64,000 nucleotides of DNA from Pseudoalteromonas flavipulchra NCIMB 2033 = ATCC BAA-314 (GTDB lineage Bacteria; Pseudomonadota; Gammaproteobacteria; Enterobacterales; Alteromonadaceae), in the NCBI GenBank assembly GCA_000814665.1, contig JWIH01000018.1, positions 248,001-312,000 of the forward strand, given 5' to 3'. A program made the translations under genes and the position numbers. The notes beneath the pieces were generated by a model, which saw only the letters and a list, made by a program, of their open reading frames with translations, searched no databases and was not told where the DNA came from. Shown here piece after piece: positions 47,573-57,758 of the stretch (position 1 is its first letter; every line of letters begins with the position of its first letter).

Positions 47573-47797
47573 GTCACGCTTTAGCGCGACAAACCTTTAC
47601 CACAACGCTTCCTTTTATACGGCACGTACACCAACCGTAGGTCGCGCTTTAGCGCGACAAACCTTTACCACAACGCTTCCTTTTATATGGCACGCACCAC
47701 CAACCGTAGGTCGTGCTTTAGCGCGACAAAACCTTCACCACAACGCTCGATTTTACACGGCAGACACCATCAACCGTAGGTCGTGCTTTAGCGCGAC
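47567..47797 (+). repeat. Repeat family E, four hairpin copies
   Basis: Four copies of a GTAGGTC-hairpin (GCGCTTTAGCGC-type stem, e.g. GTCGCGCTTTAGCGCGAC) occur at about 47568, 47636, 47705 and 47775, with about 69 bp between copies. The spacer CCACAACGCT is also repeated. This family differs from the GCGAC REPs elsewhere. The first copy supplies the csgG stop codon. The rest of the gap to 47955 holds nothing I recognise. Confidence 0.85.
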
Positions 47798-47955
47798 ATA
47801 TCTTTAAGCACGACACAACCTTGAGCACGTGCTCATACTACCCACTTTAAAATAAAGAATAATACTGGTGCATGAGATTCAACAATAAAGTCAGCCACCA
47901 ATAAGCTGAGTATGTTAATCTAATTGGCAATGAAATAATAAAGAACGCTAACATC

Positions 47956-49299
47956 ATGCATGTACATATTTTAGGGATTTGCGGTACCTTTATGGGCGGG
48001 ATCGCAGCCATCGCTCAATCATTGGGGCACAAAGTCACAGGTTCAGATCTCAATGTTTACCCGCCGATGAGTACACAACTTGAATCACTCGGTATTGAAT
48101 TAACTCAAGGGTACGACCCTAAGCAACTCATCGATGTTGAGCCTGATGTGGTGATCATCGGCAATGCCATGAGCCGTGGTAATCCGTGCGTTGAATATGT
48201 TTTAGAAAAAGGTATGCGTTATACCTCAGGCCCTGAATGGTTAAAAGACCATGTTTTACGCCAGTCATGGGTGTTAGCTGTGGCCGGTACGCATGGCAAA
48301 ACGACCACTGCAAGCATGTTAGCCTGGTTACTCGAATACGCAGGATTACGCCCAGGTTTTTTGATCGGTGGCATTGTGCAAAACTTTGGTGTGTCGGCGC
48401 GCACGTCAGATACGCCATTCTTTGTTATCGAAGCCGACGAATACGATACGGCGTTTTTCGATAAACGCAGTAAGTTTGTCCATTACTTACCTCGCACGTT
48501 AATACTCAATAATCTTGAATATGATCACGCTGATATTTTTCCAGATTTAAATGCCATTCAAACCCAGTTTCATCATTTAATTCGCACGCTACCCAGCCAA
48601 GGTAAAGCCGTATATCCAGCGGATGATACTGCGCTACAAAACGTCATTGAACGTGGTTTTTGGAGCGAGCAGGAATCCCTTGGTAAAGAATGGTCGTATA
48701 ACTTGCTCAAGGCTGACGGCTCTCGCTTTACGGTATTATTTGAGGGCGAAGAAAAAGGCGAAGTAAATTGGCAGGCGATTGGTGTGCATAATGTCAAAAA
48801 TGCCATGATGGCGATTGCAGCGGCAAGGCATGTGGGCATTCCAATCGAGGTAAGTATCGAAGCGCTAGGGCAATTTATTTCTCCCAAACGCCGTATGGAA
48901 ATTAAAGGGGAGATCAATGGCGTCACTGTCTATGATGACTTTGCACATCACCCCACTGCAATAGCAACGACCCTAGCAGGGCTTAGGGCCAAAGTTGGAG
49001 ATGCACCTATCATTGCTATTTTAGAGCCTCGCTCAAATACGATGAAGCTTGGCATTCATCAAGAAACCTTATTGCAATCACTTGATGTTGCAGATGAAGT
49101 GTATCTATTCGAACCAGATGGCTTATCTTGGTCTCTTAAAGCACAAGCCGAAGCCGCGGGTCGTCAGTGTTTTGCAAGCGTAGATGAGATTGTCGCACAG
49201 GTAGTGACAAATCAAGCACCAAACCAGCATGTGCTGATCATGAGTAATGGTGGTTTTGGTGGCATCCACGACAAACTTTTAACTGCATTGAAAAAGTAA
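47956..49299 (+). CDS. mpl: UDP-N-acetylmuramate:L-alanyl-gamma-D-glutamyl-meso-DAP ligase
   Basis: A 447-residue Mur ligase used for peptidoglycan recycling: it joins the recovered tripeptide to UDP-MurNAc. The N-terminal [12 protein letters not shown] motif is the Mpl hallmark. The ATP loop [29 protein letters not shown] and DDFAHHPTA are typical. It lies six bases before ubiX. Confidence 0.95.
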   Translation: MHVHILGICGTFMGGIAAIAQSLGHKVTGSDLNVYPPMSTQLESLGIELTQGYDPKQLIDVEPDVVIIGNAMSRGNPCVEYVLEKGMRYTSGPEWLKDHVLRQSWVLAVAGTHGKTTTASMLAWLLEYAGLRPGFLIGGIVQNFGVSARTSDTPFFVIEADEYDTAFFDKRSKFVHYLPRTLILNNLEYDHADIFPDLNAIQTQFHHLIRTLPSQGKAVYPADDTALQNVIERGFWSEQESLGKEWSYNLLKADGSRFTVLFEGEEKGEVNWQAIGVHNVKNAMMAIAAARHVGIPIEVSIEALGQFISPKRRMEIKGEINGVTVYDDFAHHPTAIATTLAGLRAKVGDAPIIAILEPRSNTMKLGIHQETLLQSLDVADEVYLFEPDGLSWSLKAQAEAAGRQCFASVDEIVAQVVTNQAPNQHVLIMSNGGFGGIHDKLLTALKK

Positions 49300-49304
49300 T
49301 CACT

Positions 49305-49928
49305 ATGTCAGAACAAACATTTAATGGGCCAATTACGCTGGCCTTTAGTGGTGCCTCGGGCGCCCCTTACGGACTGAGATTACTCGAGGTATTGGTGTCG
49401 TTAAACTATCAAGTTTACGTGCTAATCTCGAGCGCAGCCAGAGTGGTGCTGGATACTGAGTCCAATCTAAAACTCTCTGGTAATGAACAAAAAGCAACGG
49501 AGCAACTAGAGGCGCTTTTCTGTGCTAAAGATAAGCAAATTCAGGTATTTGGTAAAGATAACTGGTTTAGCCCTGTAGCATCTGGCTCGGCGGCACCCAA
49601 GCAGATGGTGGTGTGTCCGTGTAGCGCGGGAAGCGTGTCAGCCATTGCACTTGGGGCATCTGATAATTTGCTTGAGCGTGCGGCAGATGTGGTGATCAAA
49701 GAGCGTGGTCAATTAATATTAGTGCCGCGCGAGACACCCTTTAGTCCAATTCATCTTGAAAATATGCTCAAGCTTAGTCGTTTGGGCGTGACTATCATGC
49801 CTGCAGCGCCTGGTTTTTATCATCAGCCACAAAGTATCGACGATTTGGTCGACTTTATGGTGGCCCGTATTTTAGATCATCTACACATCGAGCATACCTT
49901 AGCGAAGCGCTGGGGTTATGGAGAATAA
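49305..49928 (+). CDS. ubiX: Flavin prenyltransferase UbiX
   Basis: A 207-residue flavoprotein enzyme making prenyl-FMN, the cofactor of UbiD decarboxylase in ubiquinone synthesis. [31 protein letters not shown] and [13 protein letters not shown] are family motifs. Confidence 0.95.
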   Translation: MSEQTFNGPITLAFSGASGAPYGLRLLEVLVSLNYQVYVLISSAARVVLDTESNLKLSGNEQKATEQLEALFCAKDKQIQVFGKDNWFSPVASGSAAPKQMVVCPCSAGSVSAIALGASDNLLERAADVVIKERGQLILVPRETPFSPIHLENMLKLSRLGVTIMPAAPGFYHQPQSIDDLVDFMVARILDHLHIEHTLAKRWGYGE

Positions 49929-49934
49929 TAAAAT

Positions 49935-50855
49935 ATGACAATAGCACTGAACATCAAAGGGTTAAAGAAAGTTTATAGTAACGGCGTCGAAGCGGTTAAA
50001 GGCATTGATCTCGAAGTTCAAGAAGGGGACTTCTTTGCGTTGCTTGGTCCAAATGGGGCTGGTAAATCTACCACAATAGGGGTTATTGCCTCACTGGTGA
50101 ATAAAACCCAAGGCAGCGTAGAGGTTTTTGGTCATAGTATTGATACCCACTTGGAAGATGCTAAGTCGAACCTAGGTTTAGTACCACAGGAGTTCAATTT
50201 TAGCCAATTCGAGACGCTAAACCAAATTCTAGTGACTCAGGCGGGCTATTATGGTGTGCCCAGAGACGTTGCCCATCAGCGAGCCGAGAAGTATCTCAAA
50301 CAGCTAGGGCTATTTGATAAAAAAGATAAGCAAGCTCGCACGTTATCCGGCGGTATGAAACGGCGCTTGATGATTGCAAGAGCATTGATGCATGAGCCTA
50401 AGCTTCTTATTTTGGATGAACCTACGGCTGGTGTGGACATTGAACTACGCCGTTCTATGTGGGATTTTTTGCGTGAAATTAACAAGCAAGGCGTAACGAT
50501 TATACTCACAACGCATTACTTAGAAGAAGCAGAGCTGTTGTGCCGTAATATTGCGATTATTGATAAAGGCACGATTGTTGAGCACACGACCATCAAGGCA
50601 TTACTCGCAAAGTTAGACAAAGAAACGTTTGTACTTGATCTTAAGCCACCCATACAGCCTGTGGCACTCGATGGTTACCAATTTACCACCGTCGATGACC
50701 ATACTATTGAGGTAGAAGTAGCTAAGTCGCAAGGGCTCAATGGGGTATTCACACAACTCACAGAGCAAGGTAATCAAGTATTAAGTATGCGTAACAAAGC
50801 TAACCGTTTGGAAGAGTTGTTTGTTGGCTTACTAGAGCAGGGGAGAGGGGCATAA
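49935..50855 (+). CDS. yadG: ABC transporter ATP-binding protein (YadG type)
   Basis: A 306-residue ATPase. Walker A GPNGAGKST, LSGGMKRRLMIARAL signature and Walker B LLILDEPTAGVD are intact. Its partner permease follows after two bases. The pair corresponds to YadG/YadH of E. coli, a putative exporter with unknown substrate. Confidence 0.92.
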   Translation: MTIALNIKGLKKVYSNGVEAVKGIDLEVQEGDFFALLGPNGAGKSTTIGVIASLVNKTQGSVEVFGHSIDTHLEDAKSNLGLVPQEFNFSQFETLNQILVTQAGYYGVPRDVAHQRAEKYLKQLGLFDKKDKQARTLSGGMKRRLMIARALMHEPKLLILDEPTAGVDIELRRSMWDFLREINKQGVTIILTTHYLEEAELLCRNIAIIDKGTIVEHTTIKALLAKLDKETFVLDLKPPIQPVALDGYQFTTVDDHTIEVEVAKSQGLNGVFTQLTEQGNQVLSMRNKANRLEELFVGLLEQGRGA

Positions 50856-50857
50856 TT

Positions 50858-51625
50858 GTGTTGAAATATGGCGTCGCGTTAAAAAGTATTTGGATAAAAG
50901 AGTGTATTCGGTTTTTACGTATTTGGGTGCAAACCTTAGTACCCCCAGCGATCACCATGACACTTTATTTTGTGATATTTGGCAGTTTAATCGGCTCGCG
51001 CATTGGTGATATGGGTGGCTTTAGCTACATGGAGTTTATTGTACCTGGCTTAATCATGATGTCGGTGATCACCAACTCCTACTCTAACGTTGCTTCGAGT
51101 TTTTATTCCACCAAGTTTCAAAAGAGCATTGAAGAGCTGCTCGTTGCACCAGTGCCTAACTATATTATTGTACTTGGCTATATGGGCGGTGGTATGGCGC
51201 GAGGTATGCTGGTCGGGCTTATTGTTACTATCGTCAGTCTGTTTTTTGTGGATATTCAAATTCACAATCTAGCGGTTATCGTTATTACGGTTATTTTAAC
51301 GTCAGCCGTGTTTGCATTAGGCGGTTTGATCAATGCGGTATTTGCCAATAGTTTCGACGATATTAGTATTATTCCGACCTTTGTGCTGACACCTCTGACT
51401 TATCTAGGTGGTGTATTTTACTCAATCACATTACTACCGGAGTTTTGGCAAGGTGTGTCGCAGGTAAATCCAATCATCTATATGGTAAATGCCTTCCGTT
51501 TTGGCTTTTTAGGTGTTTCGGACGTTGATATTGGCGTCGCCTTTACGGTATTAGGTGTATTTATATGTGGTCTATTTTGGTTGTCACTGTACTTAATTAA
51601 ACGCGGTGTTGGACTAAGACACTAA
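50858..51625 (+). CDS. yadH: ABC-2 type permease (YadH type)
   Basis: A 255-residue membrane protein with six hydrophobic segments of the ABC2_membrane family. The start is GTG (50858), two bases after the ATPase gene. It carries the GGVFYSITLLPEFWQ segment near the end, typical of this permease class. Substrate unknown. Confidence 0.9.
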   Translation: MLKYGVALKSIWIKECIRFLRIWVQTLVPPAITMTLYFVIFGSLIGSRIGDMGGFSYMEFIVPGLIMMSVITNSYSNVASSFYSTKFQKSIEELLVAPVPNYIIVLGYMGGGMARGMLVGLIVTIVSLFFVDIQIHNLAVIVITVILTSAVFALGGLINAVFANSFDDISIIPTFVLTPLTYLGGVFYSITLLPEFWQGVSQVNPIIYMVNAFRFGFLGVSDVDIGVAFTVLGVFICGLFWLSLYLIKRGVGLRH

Positions 51626-51641
51626 CCGCAGGATAAAGAAT

Positions 51642-51680
51642 GAGCGCTGTCATCAATTGCAGCGCTCTTGCGTTATTTCA
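51642..51680 (+). terminator. Rho-independent terminator after yadGH
   Basis: GAGCGCTG (51642-51649) pairs with CAGCGCTC (51660-51667) and is followed by TTGCGTTATTTC. It ends the mpl-ubiX-yadGH unit. Confidence 0.7.
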
Positions 51681-51718
51681 GGTAAAATCCTCACCATTCC
51701 CCTTAATAATGACTGGTT

Positions 51719-52384
51719 ATGACAGAAGCAAACTCTCGTAGTATCACCACTAATCAACAAGGGCTACACGAAAAGCTCGATGAAATCGTTACTAAGCATC
51801 TAACCGCTGAGTTTAAAAAACCCATTGCGGCACATACACAAAGTGCTTTCGATGAGGTTAATGCACGAGTACAGGCCTTTAATGGACCGATTATTTTGGA
51901 CTCATGTTGTGGTGTTGGTGAAAGTACGGCAAATTTGGCGAAGCGACACCCTGATGCATTGGTAATTGGCATTGACAAGTCTGCACATCGACTAGATAAA
52001 CACGATGTTGAATATAAACAAACAGAGCAAGGCCAATATATTTTGGTGCAAGCCGATCTCAATGACTTTTGGCGATTAGCGCTGGAAGCCAATTGGCAGC
52101 CGAGTCACCATTATTTGCTGTATCCTAATCCGTGGCCGAAAGCTAAACATATTCAAAGACGCTGGCATGGTAGCGCGGTGTTCCCGTTTATCGTGAAGCT
52201 AGGCGGTAAGTTGGAGCTGCGCAGTAATTGGGATATCTATGTAAAAGAGTTTGCCAGAGCTTTGGCGCTTAGCGGTGTTGATGCTGAAGTGGAAGCCTAT
52301 GAAAGTGATGAGGCTATTACACCCTTTGAACGTAAGTATTGGGCAAGTGGTCAATCAAGTACCCGCTTAGTCGTAACACTTTAA
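51719..52384 (+). CDS. TrmB-like SAM-dependent methyltransferase
   Basis: A 221-residue Rossmann methyltransferase. LDSCCGVGESTANLAKRHPD is the SAM-binding loop. LLYPNPWPKAKHIQRRWH parallels the conserved DPWPKKRHHKRR of tRNA (m7G46) methyltransferase TrmB, but the Asp is Asn. It is either TrmB or a close paralogue with a different target. Confidence 0.78.
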   Translation: MTEANSRSITTNQQGLHEKLDEIVTKHLTAEFKKPIAAHTQSAFDEVNARVQAFNGPIILDSCCGVGESTANLAKRHPDALVIGIDKSAHRLDKHDVEYKQTEQGQYILVQADLNDFWRLALEANWQPSHHYLLYPNPWPKAKHIQRRWHGSAVFPFIVKLGGKLELRSNWDIYVKEFARALALSGVDAEVEAYESDEAITPFERKYWASGQSSTRLVVTL

Positions 52385-52427
52385 TTTAACCTATTACAGA
52401 TCTACACTTCAAATTGATATAAGCGGC

Positions 52428-54350
52428 TTAAAGGTGGCCGCTTGCTTTGCCTATCCAACTCCCTTCTAATCTTGCAACGCCAGCAGCTTCCAATTGTTTT
52501 GCCTGTTTGCTGGTGGCAACACAGGGTACAATCAAGTCGATCCGCTTGGCATTGCAATGGCTTGCAAGATATTCAATGGAGCTCAGCAGCATCTCATCTT
52601 CATCCAAGTTTTCACAAATACTGGCTTCTAAACAAATGGCATCCAGTGGGAGTTTTAAGATCCGGTTGATGGTAAGAAAGCCGCTATTTACCCCCGTTAC
52701 CGCAACATTTGCACCTTTTGCTTTTAACGACTGCATCATTAAGCTCATATCACTAAAGTTTTTGAGTACATCCGTTTCATTAAACTCAAATGTGATGAGC
52801 TGTGGCTGCGGGTAACGGCGTAGGATCTGGCTGATATATTCAAAATATTCCGCATCAGCGATTTCACTATGGCTTAGTTGCATACTCCAAGCATGGTTTG
52901 ATTTACGAAAACGGGTGACGCATAACTCAAGTAGCTTCATGCTAATTTGAGCGCGGAGTTTTGGTTGCTTCATCACTGGGTAAAAATGTTCGGCGTCGAT
53001 GATAGCGCCGCGCTCGTTAAGGACGCGTGCCGTGCAATGGTACTGAATGTCAGCATGATCATGACAAGCTTTACGCGGCGTAAAGAAAGGAATGATGCGG
53101 TCTGATTCACACGCGCTTTGCAGTAAACGGGTGAGGTGGAGATTTTTTGATTGTTGTTGAGGATTCAGTTGCAGCTGAGAATCAAAATAACACACTTGGG
53201 TATTTTGCTGTTGAGCCTGACGTAGCGCGAGAAAGGCATTTTCAAGTAACAGCGCGCAATTGCCTTTAGCAACACCCGCACACAAATTAACGTATAAATG
53301 CGGCGCGTCGTATATGGGTTTTGCACAAGGGAATGACTCTGTTAAGTTCGCCAAATAATGCTCACCGTTTTCGATACTGGTAACTAGTGCAATTTTAGAC
53401 GTAGTAAGGCGATAAACCTCAAATGGATGGGTAAACTCGCCAAAGTAACTCATGACTTTTGCCATAACGTTATCGCCGACTTCCGTGCCATAGAAGCTAA
53501 TTATATCCTCAAGCTCTTTAACCCACACCACGCTTAAGCATAGGTGTTGCGATTTAGAATATTTAAGTGCTTGCTCAAGGGCGATTCGGTTGCCAAATCC
53601 GGTGCGACTATCTGTTGTTAAAGTCTTCTTGTAGTACATAAAGTACAAGCTCACGACGACCAAAAACATCACAAAAAAGAAGCTAGCGTCAATGGCGGCA
53701 TCCATCACGCTTTCTTGTAACCGACTTTCTAAATCGTGAATGGTTAAGTCGGCACCTGCTATATAAGTAGTGCCATCGGGTAGCACAAATGGAATAAACA
53801 CACTTTTAAAGTGACCCCATTTGTCTTTGGCTATTTCAAATACAGGTTCGGTAGAATGAAAGGCGCTTTTTAGGGTAATCGAGGCCTCGGAATAAACGTC
53901 TTGGTAACGTGTAAGTCTGTTGAGTTTAAGGTCTTCTCGGGTGTAACTGGACGCGGTAAAGTGCACGTAAGGTGGTTTAAGCACCATGGTATAGACGTAT
54001 TCAACATTTAGAGCTCGGGCAAGCTCGGTGAGGGCATGACTTTTTTGCTTAAACTCGGCTGGGGTTATTTGCTCTGGTGACTCGTGATACTTTTTACCTA
54101 CAATGACGTTGGCGCTGGTGGCAGCATTGATTAGCTGGGCGTCGATCCTTGCCATGATATCGCGGCGCGTATCATAATAGTTGGCGATAACATAAATCGA
54201 TAGGGCAGCTAAAAAGATAAAAGAGGCTAAAACGAGCCAAGCAACTGGGAGTCGGGAAGTGTAACCTGTGAGCCCTAAAAACTGAGTTGCTTTTGCTGTA
54301 GGCTGCCTAGATTTAGCTTTGAGCGGTTGAGCGATACTCCGAGTATTCAT
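52428..54350 (-). CDS. Degenerate GGDEF-EAL membrane protein
   Basis: A 640-residue protein with an N-terminal membrane segment (about 35-55), a periplasmic sensor region, a second segment (about 225-245) and then GGDEF- and EAL-like domains. The GGDEF site reads YRLTTSK and the EAL motif appears as CTA-R, while DxxxxNFS-type later motifs are poorly kept. It probably has no cyclase or phosphodiesterase activity and could act as a c-di-GMP effector or receptor-like regulator. Confidence 0.8.
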   Translation of the reverse strand: MNTRSIAQPLKAKSRQPTAKATQFLGLTGYTSRLPVAWLVLASFIFLAALSIYVIANYYDTRRDIMARIDAQLINAATSANVIVGKKYHESPEQITPAEFKQKSHALTELARALNVEYVYTMVLKPPYVHFTASSYTREDLKLNRLTRYQDVYSEASITLKSAFHSTEPVFEIAKDKWGHFKSVFIPFVLPDGTTYIAGADLTIHDLESRLQESVMDAAIDASFFFVMFLVVVSLYFMYYKKTLTTDSRTGFGNRIALEQALKYSKSQHLCLSVVWVKELEDIISFYGTEVGDNVMAKVMSYFGEFTHPFEVYRLTTSKIALVTSIENGEHYLANLTESFPCAKPIYDAPHLYVNLCAGVAKGNCALLLENAFLALRQAQQQNTQVCYFDSQLQLNPQQQSKNLHLTRLLQSACESDRIIPFFTPRKACHDHADIQYHCTARVLNERGAIIDAEHFYPVMKQPKLRAQISMKLLELCVTRFRKSNHAWSMQLSHSEIADAEYFEYISQILRRYPQPQLITFEFNETDVLKNFSDMSLMMQSLKAKGANVAVTGVNSGFLTINRILKLPLDAICLEASICENLDEDEMLLSSIEYLASHCNAKRIDLIVPCVATSKQAKQLEAAGVARLEGSWIGKASGHL

Positions 54351-54818
54351 GATAATCCTTTATCCACAATATCGTTATCTAACAACGATAAAATGCCTAA
54401 CTGGCGTAAGCGTGGTGGCTGCTTTGTTACATAATATAAACAATACAACATAAATTGACGTCTTGAGAAGAAATAAAGCAAAAAACTTTTTCTCCAATGA
54501 TCAATAAAATGCATTGTTGCGAGCAAATCGGCAATATACCGTTTTGCTGGGTTTATGTCCCCATTTTATACCTTATTTTTGACGAGAATGTAAAATAGAA
54601 ACGTCAAGATACTGGTGGATTTTTCACTGAACTTTCGTTGGGTTTTCATAAAATTGTCAATGTTTCATGAATTTTAACTAGACAATAGAAGACAATTCCC
54701 TTTCTTTACAGTAAAGTTAGCCATTTCATGTATCACAATCTCTTGTGCAATTTGTATTTACTCAATTTCTAAAATGGGTAGATAGGCTACTGCACCGTTT
54801 GATGTTTAGGTAGTATTG
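54351..54818. other. Intergenic region between GGDEF-EAL gene and panP
   Basis: About 470 AT-rich bases. I find no gene, terminator or repeat in it. It must hold the divergent promoters of the two genes. No confident -35/-10 pair stands out. Confidence 0.35.
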
Positions 54819-56447
54819 ATGGGTCCAAAGCGTTGCGCCGTTGCGTCTGAAGAAAGCTTAATGCGTATATTTACCGTGCCTGAGGCGCCTGATTCAACTT
54901 TAAGCAGAATCGAGCAAGAAATCTCGAGCAATTTGGCTGGCTTTTTAAATGAGAATATTGCGGCAATCGAAAAGCCACTGCACGAAGTTGAAAAAGACTT
55001 TCAGTCGGCAGTGATCCCCGAAGTGCCGATGTTTGTCTCCGACTATGCGCAAGATATCATGGAGCAATTAGTTGCTCACTCGGTACATACCGCAGCCCCA
55101 AGCTTTATTGGCCATATGACTTCAGCTTTACCGCATTTCGTGTTGCCTCTGTCGAAGCTGATGGTGGGACTCAATCAAAACCTAGTCAAAATTGAAACGT
55201 CAAAAGCCTTTACTCCACTTGAACGTCAAGTGTTGGGAATGATGCATCATTTGGTTTACGGTAGCGATGATGCTTTCTACGATAAGTGGATGCACAGCGC
55301 AAAAACGTCTCTTGGTGCTTTTTGTTCTGGTGGCACAATTGCCAATATAACCGCGCTTTGGATAGCAAGAAACCGCTTATTAAAAGCGGATGGTGAATTT
55401 AAAGGCATTGGCGCATCGGGTATTGTGGCCGCGATGCTACATTATGGCTACCGAGGCTTAGCGGTATTGGTTTCTGAAAGAGGCCATTATTCGCTAGGTA
55501 AGGCCGCTGATGTGTTAGGTATTGGCCGCGATAACTTCATTTCAATCAAAACAGCTGGCAACAATAAGGTTGATGTTGAAGCCATGCGAACTAAAGCTCA
55601 TGAGCTTGAAGCGCAAGGGATTAAAGTACTGGCTTTAGTTGGTGTTGCAGGGACAACCGAAACAGGTAATATTGACCCGTTAGAAGAGATGGCTGACTTA
55701 GCCGAAGAGCTGAATTGTCACTTTCATGTCGACGCCGCTTGGGGTGGAGCAACACTACTATCGAATAACAATCGCCACCTTCTTAAAGGGGTGGAGCGAG
55801 CAGATTCAATAACCATAGATGCGCACAAACAAATGTATGTGCCTATGGGGGCGGGTATGGTACTATTTAAAGATCCTGCAGCATCTGATGCAATCGAACA
55901 TCACGCCGAATACATCTTACGGAAAGGCTCAAAAGATCTGGGTAGTCATACTTTAGAGGGGAGTCGTCCTGGTATGGCGATGTTAGTGCACGCATGTCTG
56001 CGTGTCATTGGTCGTCAAGGCTATGAGATGCTCATCGATAAAGGGATTGAAAAGGCGCGGTATTTTGCTGAATTAATTAAACAAACCCCTGATTTTGAGC
56101 TGATCTCTGAACCTGAGCTATGTTTGCTGACTTATCGCTATGTGCCTGAGCAAATAAAAGCGGCAATTGCACAAGCGGATGAACAAGAAAAGATAGAGAT
56201 TTATGCCGCACTTAACCGTTTTACTGCGAGCATGCAAAAGCGTCAGCGTGAAGCAGGTCGCTCTTTTGTTTCTCGAACACGCTTAACGCCAGAGCAATAT
56301 GACCGACAACCTACGGTGGTATTCCGAGTGGTTTTAGCCAATCCTCTGACATCAGAGTCTTTGCTTAAAGAAATCATGGACGAGCAACGACAATTGGCAA
56401 TGTCAGATCCGGTATTTAAAAAATACCTCGCAAAATATATTAAATAA
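54819..56447 (+). CDS. panP: PLP-dependent aspartate 1-decarboxylase (PanP family)
   Basis: About 542 residues of the group II decarboxylase family. SGGTIANITALWIARN, HVDAAWGGATLLS and the lysine in ITIDAHKQMYVPMG are typical. Sequence and length resemble the Vibrio panP enzyme, which makes beta-alanine for pantothenate, rather than glutamate decarboxylase. Start ATG 54819 was preferred over TTG 54816. Confidence 0.82.
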   Translation: MGPKRCAVASEESLMRIFTVPEAPDSTLSRIEQEISSNLAGFLNENIAAIEKPLHEVEKDFQSAVIPEVPMFVSDYAQDIMEQLVAHSVHTAAPSFIGHMTSALPHFVLPLSKLMVGLNQNLVKIETSKAFTPLERQVLGMMHHLVYGSDDAFYDKWMHSAKTSLGAFCSGGTIANITALWIARNRLLKADGEFKGIGASGIVAAMLHYGYRGLAVLVSERGHYSLGKAADVLGIGRDNFISIKTAGNNKVDVEAMRTKAHELEAQGIKVLALVGVAGTTETGNIDPLEEMADLAEELNCHFHVDAAWGGATLLSNNNRHLLKGVERADSITIDAHKQMYVPMGAGMVLFKDPAASDAIEHHAEYILRKGSKDLGSHTLEGSRPGMAMLVHACLRVIGRQGYEMLIDKGIEKARYFAELIKQTPDFELISEPELCLLTYRYVPEQIKAAIAQADEQEKIEIYAALNRFTASMQKRQREAGRSFVSRTRLTPEQYDRQPTVVFRVVLANPLTSESLLKEIMDEQRQLAMSDPVFKKYLAKYIK

Positions 56448-56455
56448 TCAACGAA

Positions 56456-56480
56456 TAAAGTGGCCTCGTGCCACTTTAAT
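56456..56480 (+). terminator. Terminator-like hairpin after panP
   Basis: AAAGTGGC-CTCGT-GCCACTTT (56457-56477), eight base pairs, with a short AT-rich tail. Confidence 0.65.
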
Positions 56481-56657
56481 AATCTCAGGCTTATTACCTT
56501 TTAGCATTACTTCCTTTATGGATTGCTCTACTTATATTCTTATTTCTTACATAATCGTGTGAAAATATTCCAAAACATAGGTTAATTCTAGTATTTAAGA
56601 CTATGCTTAAAAATTATGGCGCGTTATGCTAGCAGAAAAGAATAAAATCTTCGTATT

Positions 56658-57698
56658 ATGTTGAAGAACTTTAGCAATGTCACTCAGAGGCTTAGGCGGC
56701 TCAGTTCGCAGGAGCTTGATGTATCGGGAACATTTCAAAGCTTCCTGATTGATTTACTAGATGAAGGTAAGCTTACCTTAGACGTCACTCGGGTTTCCGT
56801 TTGGTTGTTTGACGATCTTGACAAACCCTCTGAACTTATCAATGTTGCTAATACAGATTGGCAGGATGATGAGTTACCTGTGCAATTGCCTGCTTTAACG
56901 TATGAAAACTTTCCCGCTTATTTTTCAGCAATCAACAGTGGTCAATCGATAGATGCGAACGACGCTGCTGCCGATCCCAGAACCTCTGAATTTCAAGAGT
57001 GTTATTTAACCCCAAACCACATAGTAACCATGTTAGATACAGTGATCTTTAAAAATGGTATTCCTCACGGAGTGGTGTGCTGTGAAGGGAATAATGGCGT
57101 ACGTACGTGGCACAAAGATGAAATCGCGTTTGCAGAGATGATTGCGGACTGCTGCAGTCGCCGATTACTGGTTAAAGAGTTATGGCAGTTACAGCTGCAA
57201 CTCACTGACATGGCGTTTAAAGATCCACTCACTGGGTTGAGTAATCGACGCTTTTTAATGGATAACGCAAAACGTGAGATCAGTCGTCATGCACGCTTTG
57301 ATCATCCATTTAGTATGATGATGCTAGACATAGATCACTTTAAAAAAATCAACGATAATCACGGCCATGAAACCGGTGATTTAGTGTTAAAAAGCTTTGC
57401 CGAAATCTGCGTAAATACCTTAAGGTTAGAAGATTGTATGTGTCGTTTAGGGGGGGAAGAGTTTATTGTGCTGTTACCTAACACGCCGGTAAATTCAGCG
57501 ATGGTGATCGCCGAGCGCCTACGACAAGAAATAGAGCAATCGGTTATCTCTACGCCATCAGGGGAGATCACCATTACATCAAGCTTTGGGGTTGCTGAAG
57601 TCAATACCAATTTACCTTTTGGTCATTCGTTAAAAGCCGTTGATCACGCGGTATATCAAGCCAAAGCTGCAGGCCGCAACTGCGTGATCCACGCGTAA
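56658..57698 (+). CDS. GAF-GGDEF diguanylate cyclase
   Basis: A 346-residue cytosolic protein: a GAF domain (about 20-170) then GGDEF (175-340). The active site is intact: GGEEF in CRLGGEEFIVLLP. RLED stands five residues before it, as in the product-inhibition I-site (RxxD). It makes c-di-GMP and probably senses a small ligand or redox state through GAF. Possible output: the polysaccharide and curli loci. Confidence 0.9.
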   Translation: MLKNFSNVTQRLRRLSSQELDVSGTFQSFLIDLLDEGKLTLDVTRVSVWLFDDLDKPSELINVANTDWQDDELPVQLPALTYENFPAYFSAINSGQSIDANDAAADPRTSEFQECYLTPNHIVTMLDTVIFKNGIPHGVVCCEGNNGVRTWHKDEIAFAEMIADCCSRRLLVKELWQLQLQLTDMAFKDPLTGLSNRRFLMDNAKREISRHARFDHPFSMMMLDIDHFKKINDNHGHETGDLVLKSFAEICVNTLRLEDCMCRLGGEEFIVLLPNTPVNSAMVIAERLRQEIEQSVISTPSGEITITSSFGVAEVNTNLPFGHSLKAVDHAVYQAKAAGRNCVIHA

Positions 57699-57758
57699 TA
57701 AAGGTGGCCTTGAATACACCAACCACAAGCGCAGCCAATTTGCTATTGCACGCTCAAG

